From NCBI RefSeq assembly GCF_000270305.1, contig NC_015737.1, forward strand, positions 1,302,501 through 1,366,500: DNA of 64,000 nt, in the 5' to 3' direction. Shown here piece by piece: positions 26,912 to 35,104 of this stretch (positions within the stretch are counted from its first letter, which is position 1; each line of letters opens with the position of its first letter). The position numbers were made by a program, and so were the translations under genes. The notes beneath the pieces were generated by a model that searched no databases, was not told the origin of the DNA, and was given only the letters and a program-made list of their open reading frames with translations. Origin of the DNA: Clostridium sp. SY8519. GTDB lineage: Bacteria; Bacillota; Clostridia; Lachnospirales; Lachnospiraceae.

Positions 26912-27017
26912 CCCTATGCATATCTGGTATGACCTGAAAATTTCTCCAATGGTACAATATTTGTAATGAGTGAACACAGGTAAAGGAGGAACCCTCGGGC
27001 AGACAGGGACAGCAGAC

Positions 27018-27935
27018 ATGACGATTGCACAGATCAAATATTTTATCGCTGTGGCGAAGTGCCTCAGTTTTACAAAAGCGGCGGAACAGCTGTTTATTAC
27101 CCAGCCGGCGCTGAGCCGCCATATCCGTAATATGGAGGAAGAGCTGAATATCCAGCTTTTTGTCCGCACCGGAAGCGGAATTCATCTGACTCCGGCGGGA
27201 ATATCACTGTTTGAGGGATTTTCGTCAATCTATGAGTCCTATACCGGTCAGGTGGCCCGGGCGGAAAAGATTCAGGCCGGACTCAGCGGCCGGCTGAAAA
27301 TCGGTGTGCTTTCACAGACGAATATCGCGGATTTTATGCCCCTGATCTATCATGATTTTCAGAAAAATCATCCGAATGTGGATCTTTGGTTTACCCAGGG
27401 GTCATTTTCTTCGCTTCTGGACGGGCTGTATGCCGGGGACCTGGACCTGGTATTTACGCTGCAGTTTGAAATCGAACGGAAAAAAAGCATCGTCTATCAG
27501 TATGTGGATCATTCCAGAGACCATATTGTGCTCAGCCGCTATCATCCGCTGGCAGCCCGGGAAGATCTGGTTCTGGAGGATCTGAAAGATGAGAAATTCG
27601 TCATGATTTCCCCGGAGGACAATCCGGAGTCTTCCGGACTGATTTTTGATCTGTGCAAGAGGCATGGGTTTGTGCCCCAGGCCGTTTATGCCACTTCCCT
27701 GGAGGAGCAGATCCTCTGGATCGAGGCAGGAATCGGCGTAACGATTCTGGATTCCCGCTGCGAACTGAAAAACAACCGGGAAGTGAAATTTTATGAAATG
27801 GACAGCAACTGGGATCCGTCCCTGGTTCTGTGCTGGAACCAGCACAATTACAATCCCTTAATCGCGGTCTTTCTTCAGAAGATGAACGAAGTTCTGGGAC
27901 TGGAGGATGAGGAGATCCACGGAATTGAGGAATAA
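27018..27935 (+). CDS. LysR-family transcriptional regulator
   Basis: 305 residues. The helix-turn-helix is in FTKAAEQLFITQPALSRHI; the effector domain follows. The ATG at 27,018 gives the normal LysR N-terminus (MTIAQIKYFIAVAK). Oddly, the best Shine-Dalgarno (AAGGAGG at 26,987) lies about 24 bases upstream with no start codon at the right distance, so the start or its accessibility is uncertain; a GTG at 26,970 is the alternative. It lies near the SSS symporter and UroD-like genes, which it may regulate. Confidence 0.85.
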   Translation: MTIAQIKYFIAVAKCLSFTKAAEQLFITQPALSRHIRNMEEELNIQLFVRTGSGIHLTPAGISLFEGFSSIYESYTGQVARAEKIQAGLSGRLKIGVLSQTNIADFMPLIYHDFQKNHPNVDLWFTQGSFSSLLDGLYAGDLDLVFTLQFEIERKKSIVYQYVDHSRDHIVLSRYHPLAAREDLVLEDLKDEKFVMISPEDNPESSGLIFDLCKRHGFVPQAVYATSLEEQILWIEAGIGVTILDSRCELKNNREVKFYEMDSNWDPSLVLCWNQHNYNPLIAVFLQKMNEVLGLEDEEIHGIEE

Positions 27936-27963
27936 AAACATTCAGTTTGGGATACAGACAGGG

Positions 27964-28006
27964 AAGCCCCCGGCGTTTGGCAGTTTTTGCTGACGCCGGG
28001 GGCTTT
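27964..28006. terminator. Terminator between LysR and the small symporter-associated genes
   Basis: AGCCCCCGGCGT pairs with a GACGCCGGGGGCT arm across a T-rich loop. The two convergent transcripts both end here; the T tract is short on the plus strand (CTTTG). Confidence 0.75.
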
Positions 28007-28058
28007 GTAAGCTGCAATGCAGTACTGTTATTTCCGACATGGTTTCAGCCGGAGACGG

Positions 28059-28214
28059 TCAGGTTCCGGAAGGGTTCTGTGTATCGTTTCCGGAGCCTTC
28101 TGCTGTTTCTTTTTCCGCGGCCTTTTGGCCGGCTTTATGGAAGGAAAAGGTAAGAATCATAAAGAATACCATGGCAAGAATAATGCACAGCATCCAGATC
28201 TGTGTGGTAGACAT
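28059..28214 (-). CDS. Small single-span membrane protein (51 aa) downstream of the symporter
   Basis: 51 residues with one membrane helix (IWMLCIILAMVFFMIL) and a charged, cytoplasmic-looking tail. The ATG at 28,214 has GAGGAGG in front of it and lies 1 base past the TGA of the 43-residue gene, so the two are co-translated. Together they form a tail to the SSS symporter operon. Function unknown; a helper role for the transporter is inference. Confidence 0.65.
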   Translation of the reverse strand: MSTTQIWMLCIILAMVFFMILTFSFHKAGQKAAEKETAEGSGNDTQNPSGT

Positions 28215-28215
28215 A

Positions 28216-28347
28216 TCAGCGCTCCTCCTCTCTGATAATGGCATCGGAGTCTCCGAATTTGTTTAATTTGCCGATAGCAAATCCCACGGCGGTAATGGCA
28301 AATACCAGAACGACCACTTCTATAATTGCTGTAATACACATATGCAT
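28216..28347 (-). CDS. Small membrane protein (43 aa), symporter small accessory protein-like
   Basis: 43 residues, MHMCITAIIEVVVLVFAITA at the start (one membrane helix), ending in a charged tail IIREEER. The start ATG is 10 bases after GGAGG and the gene begins 15 bases after the symporter stop. Tiny proteins of about 40 residues directly after sodium:solute symporters are known as symporter small accessory proteins. Assignment rests on position, size and topology. Confidence 0.65.
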   Translation of the reverse strand: MHMCITAIIEVVVLVFAITAVGFAIGKLNKFGDSDAIIREEER

Positions 28348-28361
28348 AAGACATACCTCCT

Positions 28362-29825
28362 TTAATCGGCTGCAGGGCCGGCGTTTTTTGCTTTGACAAA
28401 CAGTCCGGGTCTGCCTTCACAGGCTGCCGTGGAGATAATCCCGACAATCACTGAGAAAATCAGGGACATGTAGGATACGTGGAAGTTCGCCCATCCCAGA
28501 TGATCCTGCAGGCCGAAGGTAGACCAGATGCACACTACAATCCAGGTGATGATGAAGGTAATGATGGAGGCTTTCTGCGAGCGTTTCCACCACAGACCGA
28601 TGATGGTCATGACGAATACCGGAATACCAAAAGCGAAACTCCAGTTTACCATATTGACCACTGCAGGCTGGAAGTTGCAGATCAGCACCGATACCACACC
28701 GATGATCACAATAATGATGCGGGTCAGACGGGTTTTCTGCGCTTCGGTAGCCTTTGGATTTTTCAGGGTATAGATGTCATGGGAAATAATGGTGGCAGGC
28801 GCCAGGGACATTACTGCAAAGGAAGACAGGTCCACGCCCAGGAAGCCAGCCAGCAGAAGCGCCAGTACCGGTTTCGGCAGCAGTGCGGCCAGCATGGCCG
28901 GTGTCATCATCATATCGCCTGCGGAACGGAAGGCTGCGATGGAGAAGGCAGCGACACCGATCAGCGCGGGCAGCACACAGAAGCATCCGTTGATAGGACC
29001 CGCAAACCAGAGGGATTTTTTGACTTCTTTATTGTTTCGGGCGGTAGCTACCGGCTGGTATCCGGTCTGTGCCACACCGTGGAACAGAGAGGCGCCCAGA
29101 GCGGTAGGAATCGCGAAACCGACGATCAGGGCCGGATTGCCAAAGAGGCTGGTCATCCAGGAGGTGTCCGGGGAAGCCTTCATGGTGGACTCCACGGCAT
29201 CCCACCCGCCGGGCAGACGGAAGCACAGGGCGATAAACACGACGATTAAGGCTACATACATTAAAATGGCGTTGATTAAGTTCAGCCAGGCGATCTCTTT
29301 CATACCGGCCAGGAGTACGTAAAGTACGGCGATAATGCCTCCAATAATGGCACAGACGGTGAAGGACCAGCCGGTCATCAGCTGAAAAGTGACAGCGATG
29401 GTTTCAAGCTCCAGGCAGCACATGCCGATAATGATGGCTGCGTTCATGCAGGAAATTAAGTGGCCGGAAGTAAAACCGAAGATCTTGCCGAGAAATTCAC
29501 CTGCTGTTTTTGCTCCGGTTCTGCGCATCCAGGGTCCGGTGATCTGCGTAATGACTACCATCATCACTGCGCAGGCGATGCCGAACCAGGCAGCGATTAC
29601 ACCCATGCCCGCAGCGTTCTGACAGGTGCCCCAGTTGTGGGCGGATCCCAGGAGAGTCAGCGCCAGGGTGATACCCACCAGAGAGGCGGGCAGTCCGCCG
29701 CCGGCAAAGGCAAAACCACCTTCTCCGGCTCCGTGCTTTTTGTTGTGACGTGCTACGGCGGCGCCGATCCCTACGATGGAGATCACTTCATAGAGAAGCA
29801 CCGCAACAAGAATACCAGCTTTCAT
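28362..29825 (-). CDS. Sodium:solute symporter (SSS family)
   Basis: 487 residues with about 13 membrane segments. Typical SSS stretches are LVGITLALTLLGSAHNWGTC near the N-terminus and GLMLLAGFLGVDLSSFAVMS-like sequence in the middle (here LALLLAGFLGVDLSSFAVMS). AAGGGA precedes the ATG. It is divergent from a UroD-like methyltransferase, which suggests import of a methylated substrate for that enzyme. Substrate not identifiable from sequence. Confidence 0.85.
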   Translation of the reverse strand: MKAGILVAVLLYEVISIVGIGAAVARHNKKHGAGEGGFAFAGGGLPASLVGITLALTLLGSAHNWGTCQNAAGMGVIAAWFGIACAVMMVVITQITGPWMRRTGAKTAGEFLGKIFGFTSGHLISCMNAAIIIGMCCLELETIAVTFQLMTGWSFTVCAIIGGIIAVLYVLLAGMKEIAWLNLINAILMYVALIVVFIALCFRLPGGWDAVESTMKASPDTSWMTSLFGNPALIVGFAIPTALGASLFHGVAQTGYQPVATARNNKEVKKSLWFAGPINGCFCVLPALIGVAAFSIAAFRSAGDMMMTPAMLAALLPKPVLALLLAGFLGVDLSSFAVMSLAPATIISHDIYTLKNPKATEAQKTRLTRIIIVIIGVVSVLICNFQPAVVNMVNWSFAFGIPVFVMTIIGLWWKRSQKASIITFIITWIVVCIWSTFGLQDHLGWANFHVSYMSLIFSVIVGIISTAACEGRPGLFVKAKNAGPAAD

Positions 29826-30104
29826 AAAAACAGCTCCCTTCTGTTTTGCCCGCTGAACCAGAAGATTCAGCTTCCGTTGGACAAGTGTCTGAAAACATGA
29901 TTTTTTTCTGTGGTTCGAACAACTTTATAAAATCTTTAGAATTATTGTATGACAGAAAAAAGGCATATGCCAAATAACAAATCTGCATACGGGTATCGCA
30001 AGTCTTTATTCACAGACAGGAAAAAAGCCGATATAATCAGCTTAGAGAGATTTAAAACCGCATATCCCGCGAAAAATAAGTGAACAAGAAACGGAGTGAG
30101 TCAC
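29826..30104. promoter_or_regulatory. Divergent promoter region, symporter and methyltransferase
   Basis: 279 bases without a gene. Contains the palindrome GGCATATGCC (29,962-29,971) and, 17 bases on, ATAC-GG-GTAT (about 29,988-29,997), a LysR-type T-N-A arrangement. A related TGCATATCTGGTAT lies upstream of the LysR gene near 26,917. These may be binding sites of that LysR protein. Confidence 0.4.
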
Positions 30105-31106
30105 ATGAAAGAAATGACACCAAAAGAACGGGCACTGGCCTTTTTCAGAAATGAACCGGTGGATGAACTGCCTACCGATGAAGGACTCTTCGTATTATTC
30201 AATCCGGAAGCGTACAAAGAGCGTCCGGACCATACGAAAGGGGGAACCGACTGGTTTGGCGTAAAATGGAAATATGAACCCGGCGTGGATGCCATTGCGC
30301 CGGATCATACGGAGGATCCTGTGCTGGAAGACATCTGTGACTGGCGGGAAGTGGTGCAGTTCCCGGACCTGGATGCCTGGGACTGGAGCAAAGTAGAGGA
30401 AATCGACCATATCAGCGAGATTGACCGGGAAAACAAAGCCTTTGAAATCATGTTTGTCAACGGCCCCTTTGAACGGCTGCATATGCTGATGGGATTTGAA
30501 AATGCCCTCTGCGCGCTGATTACCGACGAAGAGGAAGTGGCGGCCTTCTTTGACGCGTTTATGGACTGGAAGATCCGCCTGATGGAGAAAGTCATCGAGT
30601 ACTACAAGCCGGACATCCTGATGTTCCACGATGACTGGGGCACCCAGAAAGATATGTTCTTTGATCCGGATCTCTGGCGGCGTCTGATCAAACCGCAGAT
30701 CAAACGGGCAGTGGACCGCTGCCATGAGCTGGGTGTGCTGTTTGACATGCATTCCTGCGGAAAAATCGAGCGCGTGGTTCCGGAATTCCCGGAAATCGGC
30801 ATTGACGCATGGCAGGGCATGGAGATTAATGACATTCCGAAGCTGAAGGAAGCCACCGGCTATCGGCTCGGCATGCATGTAACGCCGGATTATCAGAAAT
30901 ATGTGGCAGAGAATCTGAGCGGCCACGGACTGACGGAAGACGATGTCCGCAGCCAGGTCCGGGAAGAATTCTACAAAAACGCGAAAGGCTACTGTTATTT
31001 CCCCATGTTCCTTCCCTTTGGCGGATGGACGACGGAAGTGATGATTGACGAAATCTTAAAATGCGGAAAAACCGTATACAAAGATCCGGAAAACTGCCGG
31101 CAGTAA
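30105..31106 (+). CDS. UroD-family (MtaA/CmuA-like) corrinoid methyltransferase
   Basis: 333 residues. It shares the block FHDDWGTQKDMFFDPDLW and a zinc-type MHSCGKIE with the protein at 1,871-2,860. It should catalyse methyl transfer between a substrate and a corrinoid protein; the carrier and activator are at 22,434-24,666. It is divergent from the SSS symporter. The ATG at 30,105 is chosen over a GTG at 30,096 since GGAG lies 8 bases upstream. Confidence 0.82.
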   Translation: MKEMTPKERALAFFRNEPVDELPTDEGLFVLFNPEAYKERPDHTKGGTDWFGVKWKYEPGVDAIAPDHTEDPVLEDICDWREVVQFPDLDAWDWSKVEEIDHISEIDRENKAFEIMFVNGPFERLHMLMGFENALCALITDEEEVAAFFDAFMDWKIRLMEKVIEYYKPDILMFHDDWGTQKDMFFDPDLWRRLIKPQIKRAVDRCHELGVLFDMHSCGKIERVVPEFPEIGIDAWQGMEINDIPKLKEATGYRLGMHVTPDYQKYVAENLSGHGLTEDDVRSQVREEFYKNAKGYCYFPMFLPFGGWTTEVMIDEILKCGKTVYKDPENCRQ

Positions 31107-31121
31107 GAGACTGCAGCAGAT

Positions 31122-31181
31122 TACCCGCGGTACCGGGGAGCGAATGGAAGGCTCCCCGGTGCCGCGGGTTTTATTTTTCTT
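31122..31181 (+). terminator. Terminator after the second UroD-like gene
   Basis: CCCGCGGTACCGGGGAGC pairs with GGCTCCCCGGTGCCGCGGG across a short loop, followed by TTTTATTTTT. Confidence 0.88.
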
Positions 31182-31261
31182 GAAGTTTTACATTTTCCGG
31201 GGAACATAGTAAAATACTGGGTAATTCCAAGTGTATCGGCAAAAGGGAGGAAACAGAAGCA

Positions 31262-32278
31262 ATGATATTTGTCATGAAAAAAGATGCGTCCCGGCAGGCA
31301 GTGGAAGCCTTTGCGCGGGAGTTTAAAGAAAAAGGGTTTGAGCCTTTTATCCGTCCGGGAACCGAACGGACCAGCGTATGCCTGATCGGCAATACGGCCT
31401 CCGTAGACCTGGACGCGGTGGTGGAAACCAGCGAATGTGTGGAATATGGCCGGCGGGTGACCGAACCTTACAAACGGGCCAGCCGGGCCACCCATCCGGA
31501 GGACAGCCTGATTCCGGTGGGGAATCAGGTAGTGGGCGAGGGGCACTTTGCCGTGATCGCGGGCCCCTGTTCCATCGAGAGCGAGGAACAGATGCAGACG
31601 ATTGCGGCCCGGGTCAAAGCGGCCGGCGCCACCATGCTGCGGGGCGGCGCCTTTAAGCCCCGTTCTTCACCGTATTCCTTCCAGGGAATGGGCGTAGATG
31701 GGCTGAAACTGCTGAAAAAGGCCGGATCCGGCTGCCAGCTGCCGATTGTGACGGAGCTGATGGAGATCTCGGATCTGCAGGATTTCGACCAGGTGGATGT
31801 GGTGCAGATCGGCGCCCGCAATATGCAGAATTTCAAGCTTCTGATGGAGCTGGGCCATACGGATCATACCATTTTGCTGAAACGGGGGCTGTCCAGCACC
31901 ATTGAGGAGCTGCTTCTGGCAGCAGAATATATCCTTGCCGGCGGCAACGAGCGGGTGATTCTCTGCGAACGGGGAATCCGCACCTTTGAGACAGAGACCC
32001 GCAACACCCTGGATCTGTCGGCTATCCCCGTATTAAAGAAAAAGACCCATCTGCCGGTAATCGTAGATCCCAGTCACGGCACAGGCCGGCGGGATCTGGT
32101 GCCGGTGATGGCCCGGGCGGCCATCGCGGCAGGGGCAGACGGGCTGCTGATTGAAGTGCACAACGATCCGGCCCACGCGCTGTGCGACGGGGCCCAGTCC
32201 CTGGACTGTGATCAGTTTGATGTGCTGATGCAGGATCTGAAGCGCAGAATTGCCTTTGAAGGAAAGGTGCTGGGATAG
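31262..32278 (+). CDS. aroF: 3-deoxy-7-phosphoheptulonate synthase (DAHP synthase, type I-beta)
   Basis: 338 residues. First step of the shikimate pathway: phosphoenolpyruvate plus erythrose-4-phosphate. The N-terminal 70 or so form a small ferredoxin-like domain, followed by the TIM barrel with AVIAGPCSIESEEQM, LRGGAFKPRSSPYSFQG and PVIVDPSHGTGRRDLV. The N-terminal domain and lack of a chorismate mutase domain fit the Thermotoga-like type. GGGAGG precedes the ATG. Confidence 0.95.
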   Translation: MIFVMKKDASRQAVEAFAREFKEKGFEPFIRPGTERTSVCLIGNTASVDLDAVVETSECVEYGRRVTEPYKRASRATHPEDSLIPVGNQVVGEGHFAVIAGPCSIESEEQMQTIAARVKAAGATMLRGGAFKPRSSPYSFQGMGVDGLKLLKKAGSGCQLPIVTELMEISDLQDFDQVDVVQIGARNMQNFKLLMELGHTDHTILLKRGLSSTIEELLLAAEYILAGGNERVILCERGIRTFETETRNTLDLSAIPVLKKKTHLPVIVDPSHGTGRRDLVPVMARAAIAAGADGLLIEVHNDPAHALCDGAQSLDCDQFDVLMQDLKRRIAFEGKVLG

Positions 32279-32306
32279 GCCGCAGGCTGCGGCCGCTCCC
32301 GGCACC

Positions 32307-32396
32307 GGAAGAATCTCCTTCGGAAGTATCTCGTCCGGAAACATTTCATCCGGAAGTATTTCTTTTGGAAGTATCTCATCCGGAAGTGTCTCCCGG
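32307..32396. repeat. 15-base tandem repeat between aroF and nadA
   Basis: Six units with GGAA at 32,307, 32,322, 32,337, 32,352, 32,367 and 32,382, consensus GGAAGTATCTCATCC. The period is exactly 15 bases. It lies in the tail-to-tail gap between aroF and nadA. Confidence 0.9.
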
Positions 32397-32427
32397 AGAG
32401 AAAAATTGAAGAAACACCGGGCGCCGA

Positions 32428-33344
32428 TCAGCCGCCCAGCTCGATCATCCGGTCGATGCAGCGGCGGGATTCCCGGATGGTATCCGCATCCAGAAGGATC
32501 TCCTCGCCGGCGGCGCCGGCCACTGCCTGATAGACATCCATCAGGGTGGTCATCTTCATATTGTGGCAGACACATTCCCGGGACAGCAGATAGAACTGCT
32601 TGTCCGGGCAGTCAAACTGCAGATGCTGGACGATGCTGCTTTCGGTGCCGATGATAAATTCCCGGGCGCCGCTGTTTTTGGCATAGTTCATGATGCCTGT
32701 CGTGCTGCCGATATAGTCCGCCTGTTCCAGCACTTCTTTTAAGCATTCCGGATGGGCCAGCACAAGGGCTTCCGGATGGGCCGCCTTGGCGGCCTTTACA
32801 TCTGCGGCGCGCATCCGCATATGGGTGGGGCAGCCGCCTTTGACCAGTTTGATATTTTTCTCCGGCAGCTGTTCCGCAACCCAGCCGCCCAGATTGCAGT
32901 CCGGAAGGAAGAGGATATCTTTTTCCGGCATATTTTTCAGGATTTTCACCGCGGATGAGGACGTAACGATGACGTCAGTTACGGTTTTTAAAGAAGCGGT
33001 GGTATTGATATAGGCCACCAGGGTATAACCCGGATTTTCTTCTTTCAGACGAAGGGCCGCCTCACGGTCATACTGCTGCGCCATAGGACATCCGGCCATG
33101 GGATTGGCCAGCAGCACTTTTTTCTGCGGAGACAGAATCTTTACGGTTTCCGCCATAAAACGGACCCCGCACATAAGCACCGTCTGCTGATCCGCCTTGC
33201 CGGCCTGCAGGCTGAGGCCGTAGGAATCGCCTACGTAGTCCGCCACTTCCCAGATATCGTGGCTCTGATAGGCGTGAGCCAGGATACATACATCATTTTT
33301 TTCTTCAGTTCCAGGATCTGATCCTGTAATTCTCTTGTTGTCAT
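32428..33344 (-). CDS. nadA: Quinolinate synthase NadA, frameshifted at a run of seven A
   Basis: Condenses iminoaspartate with dihydroxyacetone phosphate to quinolinate with a 4Fe-4S cluster. The body (32,428-33,246) has Cys in NPMAGCPMAQ, HPECLKE and SRECVCHNM. The N-terminus (MTTRELQDQILELKKK, from ATG 33,344) is in another frame. At coding-strand A7 (33,296-33,302) the frame must move by -1 to give NDVCILAHAYQSHDIWEVAD, which is the expected NadA sequence. Either a broken gene, a sequencing error in the homopolymer, or slippage. No other defect is seen, so the protein may still be made. Confidence 0.88.
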
Positions 33345-33381
33345 TGTCATATCCTCTTGCTTGTTTTGTAAAGTTTTCCCC

Positions 33382-33410
33382 ATTATAAAAAACAGCCCGT
33401 CATGTGTCAA
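33382..33410 (-). promoter_or_regulatory. nadA promoter with overlapping NiaR-type box
   Basis: On the minus strand TTGACA (33,410-33,405) and TATAAT (33,387-33,382) with a 17-base spacer, a perfect sigma-A promoter. The near-palindrome TGTCAAGACA (33,405-33,414) covers the -35 box. Confidence 0.85.
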
Positions 33411-33439
33411 GACATATGCAAACAATAAGTATTAACAGG

Positions 33440-33472
33440 TGTCTTGTCATATGTGAAACATAATGGTATAAT
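33440..33472 (+). promoter_or_regulatory. nadB promoter with overlapping NiaR-type box
   Basis: TTGTCA (33,444-33,449), 17-base spacer, TATAAT (33,467-33,472). TGTCTTGTCA (33,440-33,449) overlaps the -35 box and mirrors the box at nadA. Both are the likely targets of the NiaR-type repressor encoded at 36,012. Confidence 0.8.
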
Positions 33473-33570
33473 AACCGTCAATATCAAGGAAAAAGGCGGT
33501 CCGCCGGTACGGACCAGCCCCGCAGAGATGCCCGCACCGCCGTCTGACGGCCGGGTACGGAGAGAAGATC

Positions 33571-34989
33571 ATGACACAGACAGAACAATATTTTCAGAAC
33601 AACAGGACAACAGCAGATATTCTGATTGCCGGCAGCGGCTGTTCGGCGCTCTATTTCGCCCTTCAGGCGCCACGGGACCGAAAGATTATCCTGATTACCA
33701 AGTCCGATTTTGAGAGCAGCGACTCCTTCCTGGCCCAGGGAGGCATCTGCATGCTGCGGGACGACGCGGACTACGACAGCTATTTTGAGGACACCCTGAA
33801 GGCCGGACATTATGAAAACGACCGGAAGTCCGTGGACATTATGCTTCGTTCTTCTCAGAAGGTGATCCGGGATCTCATCGGCTATGGCGCGGAATTTGCC
33901 AGAGACGCGGAGGGAAATCTGGACTTTACCCGGGAGGGATGCCACTCCGCGAAGCGGATCCTGTATCACAAGGATATTACCGGCAAGGAGATCACCAGCC
34001 ATTTGCTGGAGCAGGTAAAAAAGCTGCCGAATGTGGAGATGTATGAATACACGACCCTTGTGGACATTGTGGAAAAGGACAACACCTGCTATGGCGCGGT
34101 GGTCCGTATGGCAGACGGGTCCCTTAAGCTGATCGCCAGCAGCTATACAGTGCTGGCCACAGGAGGAATCGGCGGCCTGTACCGGTATTCCACCAATTTC
34201 CGCCATCTGACCGGAGACGCCCTGGCCATTGCCCTGCGCCATCATATTGCGCTGAAAAATATCAATTATGTACAGATCCATCCCACGACGTTTTACACCG
34301 AAAAAGAAGAAGACCGCAGTTTTCTGATCTCGGAATCCGCCAGGGGGGAAGGCGCGAAGCTGTATGACAAGCAGATGCACCGATTTGCCAATGAGCTTCT
34401 GCCCCGGGATATCCTGACGGAAGCAATCCGCAGACAGATGAAAAAAGACGGCACCAGCCATGTCTGGGAAGATCTGGGACAGATCGATGCCGGTGAACTG
34501 AAGGAACATTTCCCGAATATCGTGGAACACTGCAGAGAACAGGGATACGACGCGGCCAGAGAATGCATTCCGGTTGTGCCGGCCCAGCATTATTTCATGG
34601 GCGGGATCCGCGTGGATCACGAAAGCAGAACCACCATGGACCGTCTCTATGCGGTGGGAGAGACTGCCTGCAACGGCGTGCACGGGAAAAACCGCCTGGC
34701 CAGCAATTCGCTGCTGGAGTCCCTGGTCTTTGCCGGCCGGGCAGCGGCGGATGTCGCAGAAAAGCCCCGGCACCGGAATACGAATCAGAAGCTTTTTGCC
34801 CGGGTAAATCTGGCAGAGTATGCCGATGAGAAAAAACTTGCCGCAGACTATGCCCGTATGGTACAGGAAGAAATCGACCGCGTCAGCGGCGGCAGCAACC
34901 GTTCCGGCGTGCCGTACCGCCATCTGGAGGAGGAAGACCCAGAGGATTCTTCCGTTTCGGAGACCCGCACGCTGTGTGTGACCCGCTAG
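33571..34989 (+). CDS. nadB: L-aspartate oxidase NadB
   Basis: 472 residues; FAD enzyme converting L-aspartate to iminoaspartate for NadA. FAD-binding N-terminus ADILIAGSGCSALYFAL, substrate-site IHPTTFYTEKEEDRSFLIS, and YAVGETACNGVHGKNRLASN are diagnostic. It is shorter than the E. coli enzyme (540) because the C-terminal helical region is reduced, as is common in Clostridia. First gene of nadB-nadC-niaR, divergent from nadA. Confidence 0.94.
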   Translation: MTQTEQYFQNNRTTADILIAGSGCSALYFALQAPRDRKIILITKSDFESSDSFLAQGGICMLRDDADYDSYFEDTLKAGHYENDRKSVDIMLRSSQKVIRDLIGYGAEFARDAEGNLDFTREGCHSAKRILYHKDITGKEITSHLLEQVKKLPNVEMYEYTTLVDIVEKDNTCYGAVVRMADGSLKLIASSYTVLATGGIGGLYRYSTNFRHLTGDALAIALRHHIALKNINYVQIHPTTFYTEKEEDRSFLISESARGEGAKLYDKQMHRFANELLPRDILTEAIRRQMKKDGTSHVWEDLGQIDAGELKEHFPNIVEHCREQGYDAARECIPVVPAQHYFMGGIRVDHESRTTMDRLYAVGETACNGVHGKNRLASNSLLESLVFAGRAAADVAEKPRHRNTNQKLFARVNLAEYADEKKLAADYARMVQEEIDRVSGGSNRSGVPYRHLEEEDPEDSSVSETRTLCVTR

Positions 34990-35104
34990 AGAACGAACGG
35001 CTGAATGGCAGAGCCGGCATGCGCGTAAGCGTTTTTCTTCCGCCGCAGAGAGACTGTCCGCGGAAAAGCCGGCAGAAAACAACAGGAAAGGATAACCAGA
35101 GACC

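Noticed and set aside
32033..32575. Minus-strand frame with pentapeptide-like repeats (DEILP/KEILP)
   Set aside because: The repeats are the translated 15-base DNA array; the rest is antisense to aroF and out of frame with nadA.
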